Positions 1-7,394 of a DNA stretch of 45,713 nt are shown in pieces. How positions within the stretch are numbered: the first letter of the stretch is position 1; every line of letters begins with the position of its first letter. The DNA comes from Candidatus Merdivivens pullistercoris (GTDB lineage Bacteria > Bacteroidota > Bacteroidia > Bacteroidales > UBA932), in NCBI GenBank assembly GCA_017694935.1, contig JADIME010000029.1:1-45713 (forward strand), written 5' to 3'. A model generated the notes under the pieces. That model did not search any database. It was not told the origin of the DNA and saw only the letters and a program-made list of their open reading frames with translations. The position numbers and the translations under genes are program-made.

Positions 1-1
1 G

Positions 2-100
2 GATTTTTATGATGACATTAGGAATATTTTCCCTTCATCGGGCGAAGACAAGGCCATGTACAGATTCGTGGAACGTATCGTCAATATGTTGAAATATTGA
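2..100 (+). CDS. C-terminal fragment of an unidentified protein
   Basis: A reading frame is open from the left edge and ends in TGA at 98-100, giving the tail of a protein ending FVERIVNMLKY. It has the codon use of the genes that follow and ends 28 bp before the ketoreductase start, so it is probably the previous gene of the same operon. The 32 visible residues (charged, probably helical) are too few to name a family. If the operon is of aryl-polyene type, a dehydratase or another fatty-acid-like enzyme would be expected here, but nothing seen proves that. Confidence 0.55.
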   Translation, partial: DFYDDIRNIFPSSGEDKAMYRFVERIVNMLKY

Positions 101-128
101 TTTTCTGAAAAACATCCTGATGCAATAA

Positions 129-872
129 ATGAAAGACAATCATACAGAACATGCCCTTGTAACAGGGGCGTCCCGCGGGATAGGAAGGGCCGTTGCGAAA
201 AGACTGGCAGCCCAAGGCTACAATGTGATAATAAATTACGCATCCAATTCGGATGCCGCCGAAGCCGTTCTGCGTGAGATAGAGGAAGCGGGTGGAAGCG
301 GCGAGCTTCTGCCTTTCGATGTCTCCGACCCGGCGGCTGTCGATGAAGCTGTCGAAAGGTGGGAAAACGCGCATGGCGGGGAATATATCTCAGTATTGGT
401 GAACAATGCAGGCATACGCGATGACGAGCTGATGGTCTTCATGTCCGATGAACAGTGGAAGAGAGTGCTTTCGGTGGATCTGGACTCGTTTTTCTATGTT
501 ACCAGAAGGATTTTGAAGGGCATGTTGTCCAGACGCTTCGGGCGTATCGTGAACGTGGCTTCCCTTTCGGGGCTGAAAGGCTTGCCGGGACAGTCCAATT
601 ATTCGGCGGCCAAGGGGGCGTTGATAGCTGCTACCAAGGCTTTGGCACAGGAAACCGCAAAAAGGAATGTCACTGTCAATGCCGTCGCTCCCGGATATAT
701 AGCCACGGACATGACTTCTTCCCTTGATGAAGACGCCCTGAAGCGGCTCATACCGTCGGGACGTTTCGGCCGTCCCGAAGAAGTGGCCGGTGTAGTGGCG
801 TTCCTTGTGTCGGATGATGCTTCATACGTGACGGGAGAGGTGATTTCCGTAAACGGCGGGTTGTATACCTGA
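129..872 (+). CDS. fabG: 3-oxoacyl-ACP reductase, FabG-like SDR
   Basis: This 247-residue classical short-chain dehydrogenase/reductase has the FabG length. The N-terminal Rossmann motif TGASRGIG (about residues 13-20) binds NADP(H). NNAG, the catalytic Ser of the VASLSG segment and the YSAAKGA Tyr-Lys pair are all present, as is the C-terminal SFRRPEE-like loop (here GRFGRPEE). The predicted reaction is NADPH reduction of a 3-oxoacyl-ACP in the cytoplasm. It lies between an upstream partial gene and a ketosynthase 79 bp downstream. That pairing (reductase then ketosynthase at an operon end) is seen in aryl polyene and flexirubin clusters as well as in fatty-acid loci. Housekeeping FabG remains possible. 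Confidence 0.88.
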   Translation: MKDNHTEHALVTGASRGIGRAVAKRLAAQGYNVIINYASNSDAAEAVLREIEEAGGSGELLPFDVSDPAAVDEAVERWENAHGGEYISVLVNNAGIRDDELMVFMSDEQWKRVLSVDLDSFFYVTRRILKGMLSRRFGRIVNVASLSGLKGLPGQSNYSAAKGALIAATKALAQETAKRNVTVNAVAPGYIATDMTSSLDEDALKRLIPSGRFGRPEEVAGVVAFLVSDDASYVTGEVISVNGGLYT

Positions 873-951
873 TCATTCCCATGTATGAGGGAACAAATAT
901 TTTATCTTGATAAATCAAAAACGGCCCAATGCCGGAAAATTTAAGTTGTAA

Positions 952-2175
952 ATGAAAAGGGCAGTCATAACAGGAATAGGAATCTGGTCATGTATCGGCA
1001 CGGATTGCAATGAGGTTGCGCAATCTCTCAAGGCAGGGCGTTGCGGCATAGGTATTGATCCTGCACGGACGGATTACGGTTACCGTTCCCCGCTGACGGG
1101 AATAGTCCCGAGGCCGGCGCTCAAAGGCCTTTTGGACCGCAAGTCGAGAGAATTTCTTGCCGAAGAAGGTGAATATGCGTACATGGCGACAAAGGAAGCC
1201 CTGTCGGATGCCGGGATTACGCCCGATCTGATAGAAAGAGCTTCTGCCGGCATCATCTATGGTAACGATTCGAGCGCCGAACCGGTGATACGCGGCCATG
1301 AGCGTATATTGGAGAAAAAGGATACCGCCCTTGTAGGTGCGGCTTCAATTTTCCGCTCGATGAATTCGACCGTCACGATGAACCTTTCTACCATATTTAA
1401 ACTGAAAGGCATCAACATGACACTTTCCGCTGCCTGTGCGAGCGGTTCCCATGCGATAGGCATGGCCGCGTTGCTTGTCCACAACGGGCTGCAGGACATT
1501 GTGATAGCAGGCGGGGCACAGGAAACGAACTACCTTTCAATGGCAAGTTTCGACGGGATAGGGGCGTTTTCCGCGAGGACGGACGAGCCGTTGAAGGCTT
1601 CCCGGCCTTTCGACCGGGACCGGGACGGGCTTGTGCCTTCAGGCGGGGCTGCTTCTTTGGTCGTGGAGGAATACGGCCATGCGAAAAAACGCGGGGCAAG
1701 GATATACGGGGAGATCCTCGGTTACGGCTTTTCTTCCAACGGCGGGATGATTTCGCAGGCAAGTTCAGACGGTTCCGTACGAGCCATGGAGGCGGCGTTG
1801 AAAGATGCCGGTCTGGCTCCTTCGGACATGGATTATGTGAATGCCCATGCTACTTCCACGCCGCAGGGGGATATGTACGAGGCAATCGCTATAAACAGGC
1901 TTTTCGGCGGACTGCATGTACCGGTGTCTTCCACAAAGGGCATGACGGGCCATGAGTGCTGGATGGCTGGCGCATCGGAAATAGTCTATTCGCTTCTGAT
2001 GATGAGGGACGGTTTTATAGCCCCCAATATCAATTTCGAACATCCTGACGAGTATTCGGCTCCTCTGAATATTGTGCAGGAGGCGGTTCCGGCGCGGATT
2101 GACAATTTTATCAGCAATTCTTTCGGTTTCGGAGGCACCAACAGCGCCTTGGTCGTCGGCAGACTGGCACGATGA
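952..2175 (+). CDS. beta-ketoacyl-ACP synthase (KAS I/II family)
   Basis: A 407-residue thiolase-fold condensing enzyme of FabF/FabB type. The nucleophile Cys is in LSAACASGSHA (about residue 163), the first His in NAHATSTPQGD, and the second in STKGMTGHE, so the Cys-His-His triad is complete. A C-terminal FGFGGTNS glycine motif is also present. It would condense malonyl-ACP with an acyl-ACP primer. It follows the ketoreductase by 79 bp on the same strand. The segment after the second His (ECWMAGASE) differs from the usual FabF LLGAAGA. This would fit a specialised ketosynthase of a polyene pathway rather than the housekeeping FabF, but that is inference. Confidence 0.85.
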   Translation: MKRAVITGIGIWSCIGTDCNEVAQSLKAGRCGIGIDPARTDYGYRSPLTGIVPRPALKGLLDRKSREFLAEEGEYAYMATKEALSDAGITPDLIERASAGIIYGNDSSAEPVIRGHERILEKKDTALVGAASIFRSMNSTVTMNLSTIFKLKGINMTLSAACASGSHAIGMAALLVHNGLQDIVIAGGAQETNYLSMASFDGIGAFSARTDEPLKASRPFDRDRDGLVPSGGAASLVVEEYGHAKKRGARIYGEILGYGFSSNGGMISQASSDGSVRAMEAALKDAGLAPSDMDYVNAHATSTPQGDMYEAIAINRLFGGLHVPVSSTKGMTGHECWMAGASEIVYSLLMMRDGFIAPNINFEHPDEYSAPLNIVQEAVPARIDNFISNSFGFGGTNSALVVGRLAR

Positions 2176-2249
2176 TGGCATGGTGCTGCCATGCGATTAT
2201 GTGCATATTAAGACTGGTATTAAAATTTAAAAATTAAACTTGAAAAAAT

Positions 2250-3227
2250 ATGGCAATTAAGACAATCGGTGTCCTGACTTCCGGAGGGGACGCTCCGGGA
2301 ATGAATGCCGCCATCAGGGCGGTGACAAGGACGGCCATTTATAACGGTTTTGCCGTAAAAGGCATTATGAGAGGTTATAGAGGTATGGTCTATAACGAGA
2401 TAATGGATTTGAAGTCCAACAGCGTGTCCGATATTATACAGCATGGGGGGACTATCCTCAAGACCGCACGCTGTAAGGAATTCATGACGCCGGAGGGCAG
2501 GAAGGAGGCGTATCAGAATATGACGGCCGCCGGGATAGACGCCCTCGTGGTGATAGGCGGGGACGGTTCCCTGAGGGGCGCCACCATATTTGCCGAGGAA
2601 TACAATGTGCCTATAGTGGGGCTGCCGGGAACCATAGACAATGACCTTGGAGGAACGGACTGGACGATAGGTTATGATACAGCCTTGAATACTGTAGTCG
2701 AATGCGTGGACAAGATACGCGACACGGCCTCAAGCCATGAAAGGCTGTTTTTCGTGGAGGTAATGGGGAATACTGCCGGCTATCTTGCTCTGAACGGGGC
2801 GATAGCCTCAGGTTCAGAGGCTGCAATAATCCCTGAAATAGAGGAAGAAATCGACCAGCTTGCCGAACTTATCAATACCGGTTTCAGGAAAACCAAGAAT
2901 TCCGCGATAGTTATCGTTGCCGAAAATCCGAAGACGGGAGGGGCGATGGCACTTGCCGAGCGTGTCAAGAAAGAGTTCCCGCAATACGATGCGCGTGTGA
3001 CTATTCTGGGGCATATACAGCGGGGAGGCTCGCCTACGGCACGTGACAGGATACTTGCGTCAAAGATGGGAATGACCGCCGTGACGGCATTGATGGAAGG
3101 GCAGCGGAACGTAATGGTGGGAAAACAGAAAGGCGAATATGTGCTTGTCCCTTTCGTGCGTGCAGTGGATCACAGGCCTACTATCGACAGGGACGATCTC
3201 AATGCTGTAAAGATACTTTCAATCTGA
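2250..3227 (+). CDS. pfkA: ATP-dependent 6-phosphofructokinase
   Basis: A 325-residue group A phosphofructokinase that converts fructose 6-phosphate to fructose 1,6-bisphosphate in glycolysis. Visible motifs are [14 protein letters not shown] (nucleotide loop), [16 protein letters not shown] with the catalytic Asp, MGNTAGYLA and [14 protein letters not shown]. The glycines at the positions equivalent to E. coli 104 and 124 (GGDGS, PGTIDND) indicate ATP use. Pyrophosphate enzymes have Asp and Lys there. Length is normal and nothing is missing. It lies 75 bp downstream of the ketosynthase, is probably transcribed separately, and converges on the HD-domain gene with hairpins between them. Confidence 0.96.
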   Translation: MAIKTIGVLTSGGDAPGMNAAIRAVTRTAIYNGFAVKGIMRGYRGMVYNEIMDLKSNSVSDIIQHGGTILKTARCKEFMTPEGRKEAYQNMTAAGIDALVVIGGDGSLRGATIFAEEYNVPIVGLPGTIDNDLGGTDWTIGYDTALNTVVECVDKIRDTASSHERLFFVEVMGNTAGYLALNGAIASGSEAAIIPEIEEEIDQLAELINTGFRKTKNSAIVIVAENPKTGGAMALAERVKKEFPQYDARVTILGHIQRGGSPTARDRILASKMGMTAVTALMEGQRNVMVGKQKGEYVLVPFVRAVDHRPTIDRDDLNAVKILSI

Positions 3228-3228
3228 C

Positions 3229-3282
3229 CGGCGGGCGGTTTTCCCCGCCTGTCGGGTGCGGTGCCGGACTTCCGGCATTATT
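3229..3282 (+). terminator. two GC-rich hairpins between convergent pfkA and HD gene
   Basis: The first hairpin pairs GGCGGG with CCCGCC (about 3230-3249). The second pairs TGCCGG (3262-3267) with CCGGCA (3272-3277) around a 4-nt loop and is followed by TTATT. Both lie in the 77-bp gap between two genes that end towards each other, so they probably stop transcription from both sides. The U-tract is short. Confidence 0.55.
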
Positions 3283-3304
3283 CCTGAACATCCGTCTTTT
3301 CCGG

Positions 3305-3976
3305 TCAGAGCAGTTCGGACCCGTTTATTACGAGTTTGAATTTCAGGTCGAAAAAGGCGGCTGCTTTTTTGCAGAGCAGCATCCTGTTCATGAATATTTC
3401 GAAATAGTCTATGACAGGGCTTATCTTTGTGTCGATTATCAGTTTCAGTGTGATGTTGCCTGCATCCTTGTCGAGTTCGAGGTCGGATTCGACAGCGGCG
3501 AAATTAACCCTGTCGTGGATGTCGAAACTTGTCTTCCGCCCGTTCCTTACCCTTGAACGGCGCACGTCGCTTTTGTCTGCAAGGATCAGCGCCGCCGCGA
3601 TTGCGTTTACCGGGTAGGCAGTGGACTCGTCGTGGTTTCCTATGGCCGTTACTATCTTGGCAATCTCCACCGGAGCCATTCCCATGTTGTCCAATATCCT
3701 GAATGCCATTATAGCCCCGCTTTGTGCATGGTCTGAGCGGTTCACCACGTTCCCGATATCGTGCATGAACCCGGCTATCCTCGCAAGTTCGGCGTTTCTT
3801 TCACTGTAGCCGAGTTCGGTCAGGATTTCTCCCGCCTTGATGGCGCATTTCGTGCAGTGGGCGAAAGCATGTTCCGTGAACCCGAGAGCTTTCAGGGATT
3901 CATCGGCCTGTTTTATATAGGTGCGTATCTCGTCCGATTTTCTTACGGTATCGTAAGTTATTTCTTTTCTTTCCAT
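3305..3976 (-). CDS. HD-domain metal-dependent phosphohydrolase
   Basis: About 223 residues from the ATG at 3976 (MERKEITYDTV). Upstream in-frame codons look like leader sequence and are not used. The HD signature is visible: HAFAHCTKCA, then FMHDIGN, then GNHDE and later LADKSD, which supply the His/Asp metal ligands. Such proteins hydrolyse phosphate esters, often of nucleotides or signalling nucleotides. The substrate cannot be read from sequence. It runs in the same direction as, and downstream of, ferritin, but a hairpin terminator lies between them, so co-transcription is uncertain. Confidence 0.82.
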   Translation of the reverse strand: MERKEITYDTVRKSDEIRTYIKQADESLKALGFTEHAFAHCTKCAIKAGEILTELGYSERNAELARIAGFMHDIGNVVNRSDHAQSGAIMAFRILDNMGMAPVEIAKIVTAIGNHDESTAYPVNAIAAALILADKSDVRRSRVRNGRKTSFDIHDRVNFAAVESDLELDKDAGNITLKLIIDTKISPVIDYFEIFMNRMLLCKKAAAFFDLKFKLVINGSELL

Positions 3977-4044
3977 TATTTGCGTCGCTATTGTGAAAAA
4001 TCTGTTTTTTACGTTTAAACAAATTCTTATATCAGAAAGAGAAA

Positions 4045-4080
4045 AGCGGCCGCCGGAAAACACTGTCTCCGACGTCCGCT
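4045..4080 (-). terminator. terminator after ferritin gene
   Basis: On the minus strand AGCGG (4080-4076) pairs with CCGCT (4049-4045), with inner CGG/CCG pairing. A TTTTCTCTTTCT tract follows. It lies 50 bp past the ferritin stop codon. Confidence 0.5.
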
Positions 4081-4129
4081 GTCTTTCATCTGCATAAACT
4101 TCGAAATTGCACCTTTCGGGCGTTCATTC

Positions 4130-4612
4130 TTATTTGCGCTGTCCCAATTTTTCGTCAAGGAACAGGATGGAAGCATTGTCGGCCTTTTTGGTCTTTTCGT
4201 AAATGTCAAGCGCCGTGGCTTCTTCTTCTACCTGCTCGCGGACATAACCCCAAAGGAAGTCTTCGGTCGCCTTGTCCTTTTCTTCGACAGCCATGTCGAG
4301 GAGGGTGTTTATCAACGATGAAACATGGCATTCATGCTCGTACACGTGTTTGAACACTTCAGTGACGCTTCCCCAGCCCTGAGGAACCACGTCTATCATG
4401 TTTACCTGTGCCTGACCGCCCCTCTTTATCACGTATGCGGCCATGTCGTATGCATGTTCAAGTTCTTCCTGAGACTGTTTTTTCATCCAGTGCGCCAGTC
4501 CGTCATAACCTTCCTTTGCAAGGAAGAAAGACATTGAAAGATAGAGGTTCGACGACCACATTTCAGCCATTATCTGGTCGTTCATCGCTTTTTGAAGTTT
4601 CTCTGTAATCAT
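4130..4612 (-). CDS. ftnA: non-haem ferritin
   Basis: A 160-residue four-helix-bundle ferritin of bacterial FtnA type. It stores iron as a ferric mineral after oxidising Fe(II) at an intrasubunit ferroxidase centre. The ligand residues are recognisable: Glu in IMAEMWSSNLYL, the QEELEHAYDMA segment (Glu and His), and the distal Glu in EEKDKATEDFL / REQVEEEA. The length is full. There is no haem-ligand Met at the bacterioferritin position that I can identify, so FtnA is preferred over Bfr. It is divergent from the HAD phosphatase, and the shared intergenic region holds two GTCCG-type hairpins that may affect its expression. Confidence 0.95.
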   Translation of the reverse strand: MITEKLQKAMNDQIMAEMWSSNLYLSMSFFLAKEGYDGLAHWMKKQSQEELEHAYDMAAYVIKRGGQAQVNMIDVVPQGWGSVTEVFKHVYEHECHVSSLINTLLDMAVEEKDKATEDFLWGYVREQVEEEATALDIYEKTKKADNASILFLDEKLGQRK

Positions 4613-4649
4613 AGTTTATAAATTTTAAAATCAATTAAACCGTTTTTCT

Positions 4650-4734
4650 GTCCGCATCCCCGCGGACGACATCTTTTTTATCAAAAGGGATACCAAAACA
4701 CAAAAATGACGTATTGTCCGCAAATTTTTCGGAC
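4650..4734. promoter_or_regulatory. paired GTCCG hairpins in the ftnA/HAD divergent region
   Basis: GTCCGC (4650-4655) pairs perfectly with GCGGAC (4662-4667) around a 6-nt loop. A second hairpin pairs GTCCG (4716-4720) with CGGAC (4730-4734) and is followed by TTTTG. Both share GTCCGC-like arms and occupy the only regulatory space for ferritin (leftward) and the phosphatase (rightward). They could be leader structures or operators. A -7-like TATTTTTG is at 4752-4759 for the rightward gene, without a good -33 box. Confidence 0.35.
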
Positions 4735-4776
4735 GTTTTGTCATGTTTTATTATTTTTGTGTCAAATTTTGTGTCA

Positions 4777-5436
4777 ATGGCTGTAAAATTAGTTGTTTTC
4801 GATCTGGACGGCACCTTATTGAATACAATAGGTGATCTTGCCGCTGCATGCAACCATGTACTTGTCGCCAACGGTTATCCAACGCATGAATTGGAACAGT
4901 ATAAGATATTTGTCGGAAGCGGGGTAAGGCGCCTCGTGGAAAGGGCATTGCCAGATGATGTTCCGGAGACGGAGGTGGAGCGCATGAGGGACGAGTTCGT
5001 GGAGTATTATGCGGCCCATATCGACGGGCATACCGTGCCATACGACGGTATGCGCGGGATATTGCGTTCATTGCATGAGGCTTCCGTGAAGGTGGCGGTT
5101 TTGTCCAATAAGTTCCATGCGGGGACTTGCAGATTAGTCAGTGAATATTTTCCCGATATGGATTTTTTCGCAGTTTACGGGCAAAGGCCGGACATACCTT
5201 TGAAACCGGACACGTATATGCTTTGCAAACTGATGGAAGATGCGGGGGCAAAGCCGTCCGAGACGGTTTTCGTGGGGGATTCCGGTATCGACATGGATAC
5301 TGCCAATGCGGCAGGCGTGCTTTCCGTGGGGGTTACATGGGGTTTCAGGAGCAAGGATGAGTTAGTGTCCCATTCAGCCCGTGTCCTCGTGGACAGTCCC
5401 GGACAGTTGGAACAGTTGTTAATGAATTATTTATAG
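4777..5436 (+). CDS. gph: HAD-superfamily phosphatase, phosphoglycolate phosphatase-like
   Basis: About 219 residues from the ATG at 4777. Motif I is FDLDGTLLNT near the N-terminus (nucleophile Asp and acid Asp), motif II is LSNK, motif III uses a Lys before PDTYMLC, and motif IV is GDSGIDMDTANAAG. The helical cap between motifs I and II is typical of subfamily IA. Gph clears 2-phosphoglycolate; other small phosphoesters are possible substrates. The stop is 7 bp before the response-regulator start, so the three genes may form one transcript. The longer upstream reading frame starts within promoter-like sequence, so the later Met is chosen. Confidence 0.85.
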   Translation: MAVKLVVFDLDGTLLNTIGDLAAACNHVLVANGYPTHELEQYKIFVGSGVRRLVERALPDDVPETEVERMRDEFVEYYAAHIDGHTVPYDGMRGILRSLHEASVKVAVLSNKFHAGTCRLVSEYFPDMDFFAVYGQRPDIPLKPDTYMLCKLMEDAGAKPSETVFVGDSGIDMDTANAAGVLSVGVTWGFRSKDELVSHSARVLVDSPGQLEQLLMNYL

Positions 5437-5443
5437 TTATCAT

Positions 5444-6133
5444 ATGGAGAAAACACGGATTCTCGTCGTCGATGATGAAGAGTCGATATGCGAGGTGCTT
5501 AAATTCAATCTTGAACACGAAGGATATGCGGTGGACACCGCTTTCAGCGCGGAACAGGCCATGACATTGGATCTGCGCGTGTATTCTTTGATCCTCCTCG
5601 ATGTCATGATGGGGGAAATGAGCGGCGTGACCATGGCCAAAATACTCAAACGCCGTGACGATACGAAGGACATACCCATAATATTCTGTACTGCAAAAGG
5701 CCGTGAAGAGGACATAGTAGGAGGACTGGACCTCGGGGCGGATGACTATATCTGCAAGCCGTTTTCCTTGAACGAGGTTTCGGCACGCGTAAGAAGCGTC
5801 CTGAGGCGTTCCGAAGCGGCGCGGGCCGCCAAGGAGAAACCGGTGCGCATAGAAAAAGGCCCGTTCGTGATAGACATGGAGATGAAGAAGTGTTTCGTGG
5901 ACGGGGAACCTGTCGAGCTGACCAAGACGGAGTATGAGATATTGAAGATGCTTATAAGCCATCCCGGCGTTGTCTTTTCGCGCGAGGATATCCTGACACG
6001 GGTATGGGGGTCGGATGTGATTGTCATGGACCGTACGATAGACGTGAATATTACGAGGTTGCGTAAGAAATTGGGAAAATACGGGTATAAACTCGTCACA
6101 AGGTCCGGATATGGCTATACATTTGAACCGTAA
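5444..6133 (+). CDS. OmpR/PhoB-family response regulator
   Basis: 229 residues. The receiver domain (about 5-120) has the acidic pair VVDDEE, phospho-acceptor Asp53 in LILLDVMM, Thr in FCTAKG and Lys in YICKPF. The C-terminal winged helix (about 133-228) shows LTKTEYEILKML and the DVNITRLRKKLG recognition region. It is the transcription factor of a two-component pair. The sensor kinase starts inside its last codons (23-nt overlap), which points to translational coupling. The convergent neighbour is a phosphate transporter, which makes a PhoB-like role attractive, but position alone does not prove it. Confidence 0.93.
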   Translation: MEKTRILVVDDEESICEVLKFNLEHEGYAVDTAFSAEQAMTLDLRVYSLILLDVMMGEMSGVTMAKILKRRDDTKDIPIIFCTAKGREEDIVGGLDLGADDYICKPFSLNEVSARVRSVLRRSEAARAAKEKPVRIEKGPFVIDMEMKKCFVDGEPVELTKTEYEILKMLISHPGVVFSREDILTRVWGSDVIVMDRTIDVNITRLRKKLGKYGYKLVTRSGYGYTFEP

Positions 6134-7394
6134 GAACAGATTCTATCTTGAAATAGTGATAGCGTTGCTGGCTTTTTCGTTGGCAGTGTCTGTCACTTTT
6201 GTCTTGTTCCAGTATGAAAGGGAAAAGCAGTTCAAGTCCGAGACCCTCAACGCGTCCCTGCAGGCATTGAACAGGGAGATCCTTTCCGCTGTCGGGGCAG
6301 GCATGTCTCCCCGGGAGGCTGTCAATGTAGCCCGGGCTGACGATTCGGTAAGGGTTACTGTCATAGATTCGCTCGGCAACGTGCTGTACGACACGGATTC
6401 TGACCGTCCGGACACTTTGTCCAACCATTTGGACCGTTCGGAAATCGCCCATGCACTCAAAGACGGGCAGGCCCATATAGAGAGGAGGTTCTCGGAAACG
6501 GAAAACATGCATTTCTTTTATTCGGCCGCTTCCGACCATGGCCTGGTGGTGAGGAGCGCGATCCCGTACGGCCGCACGCTGAAGCATTTCCTTAAAGTGG
6601 ACAGCCGTTTTATATGGTTCATGATTGCTATAACCTGCATGATGTTCATCGTTTCCTTCGCCATAGCGAGGCTGCTGAACAGGTCGGTAATGGACAAGGG
6701 GGAGAGGGAAAAGCATGATCTGAAAAGGGAGCTTACGGACAATATAAACCATGAGCTGAAGACCCCGGTCAGTTCTATACGTGCCTATCTTGAGACTATA
6801 ATAACCATCCCGGACATAGACAGGAAGACGATGATGAATTTTGCGGTCAAGGCTTTCGAGCAGACAGAGCGTCTTAACAAACTGTTGCAGGACATATCCA
6901 CGATAACCCGTCTTGACGAGGCCGGCAGGATGTTCGGGCATGAACCGGTGGCTTTAAAAGGCATCATAGACGATATAAAGGAATACGTGGCTGTTCTGCC
7001 TGAAGAAAAAAGGATGAAGGTATGTTCGGACATATCGGATGCCGAGGTGGTCGTCGGGGATCCGGGCCTGCTCAATTCGATATTCCGCAATCTTACCGAG
7101 AACGCCATAGCCTATTCGTCAGGCACATGCATTTATATTAATGTGCTTTATTCTGACAGGAACAGGATAGAAATATCGTTCGCGGACAACGGAGTAGGGG
7201 TGGACGAAGAACATCTTGAAAAGATTTTCGACCGTTTTTACAGGGTGGACAAGGGGCGTTCGAGAAAAGCCGGAGGCACGGGATTGGGGCTGTCGATTGT
7301 AAAAAACGCTGTTTTGTATCATAAAGGCACGATAAAAGCCCGCATCCGCAAGGGAGGCGGGCTGGAATTCATATTTACTTTATATAAGAAATGA
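6111..7394 (+). CDS. membrane sensor histidine kinase
   Basis: 427 residues. The order is an N-terminal transmembrane helix (about 10-32), a periplasmic segment of about 130 residues, a second transmembrane helix (about 165-188), a HisKA dimerisation helix with NHELKTP (phospho-His214), then an HATPase domain with N box NLTENAIAYSS, G1 FADNGVGV, F box FDRFYRV and G2 GGTGLGLSIVK. It autophosphorylates and passes phosphate to the overlapping response regulator. The domain layout resembles PhoR and Bacteroides RprX. Its TGA is immediately followed by the stop codon of the convergent transporter gene, with no base between them. Confidence 0.94.
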   Translation: MAIHLNRKNRFYLEIVIALLAFSLAVSVTFVLFQYEREKQFKSETLNASLQALNREILSAVGAGMSPREAVNVARADDSVRVTVIDSLGNVLYDTDSDRPDTLSNHLDRSEIAHALKDGQAHIERRFSETENMHFFYSAASDHGLVVRSAIPYGRTLKHFLKVDSRFIWFMIAITCMMFIVSFAIARLLNRSVMDKGEREKHDLKRELTDNINHELKTPVSSIRAYLETIITIPDIDRKTMMNFAVKAFEQTERLNKLLQDISTITRLDEAGRMFGHEPVALKGIIDDIKEYVAVLPEEKRMKVCSDISDAEVVVGDPGLLNSIFRNLTENAIAYSSGTCIYINVLYSDRNRIEISFADNGVGVDEEHLEKIFDRFYRVDKGRSRKAGGTGLGLSIVKNAVLYHKGTIKARIRKGGGLEFIFTLYKK

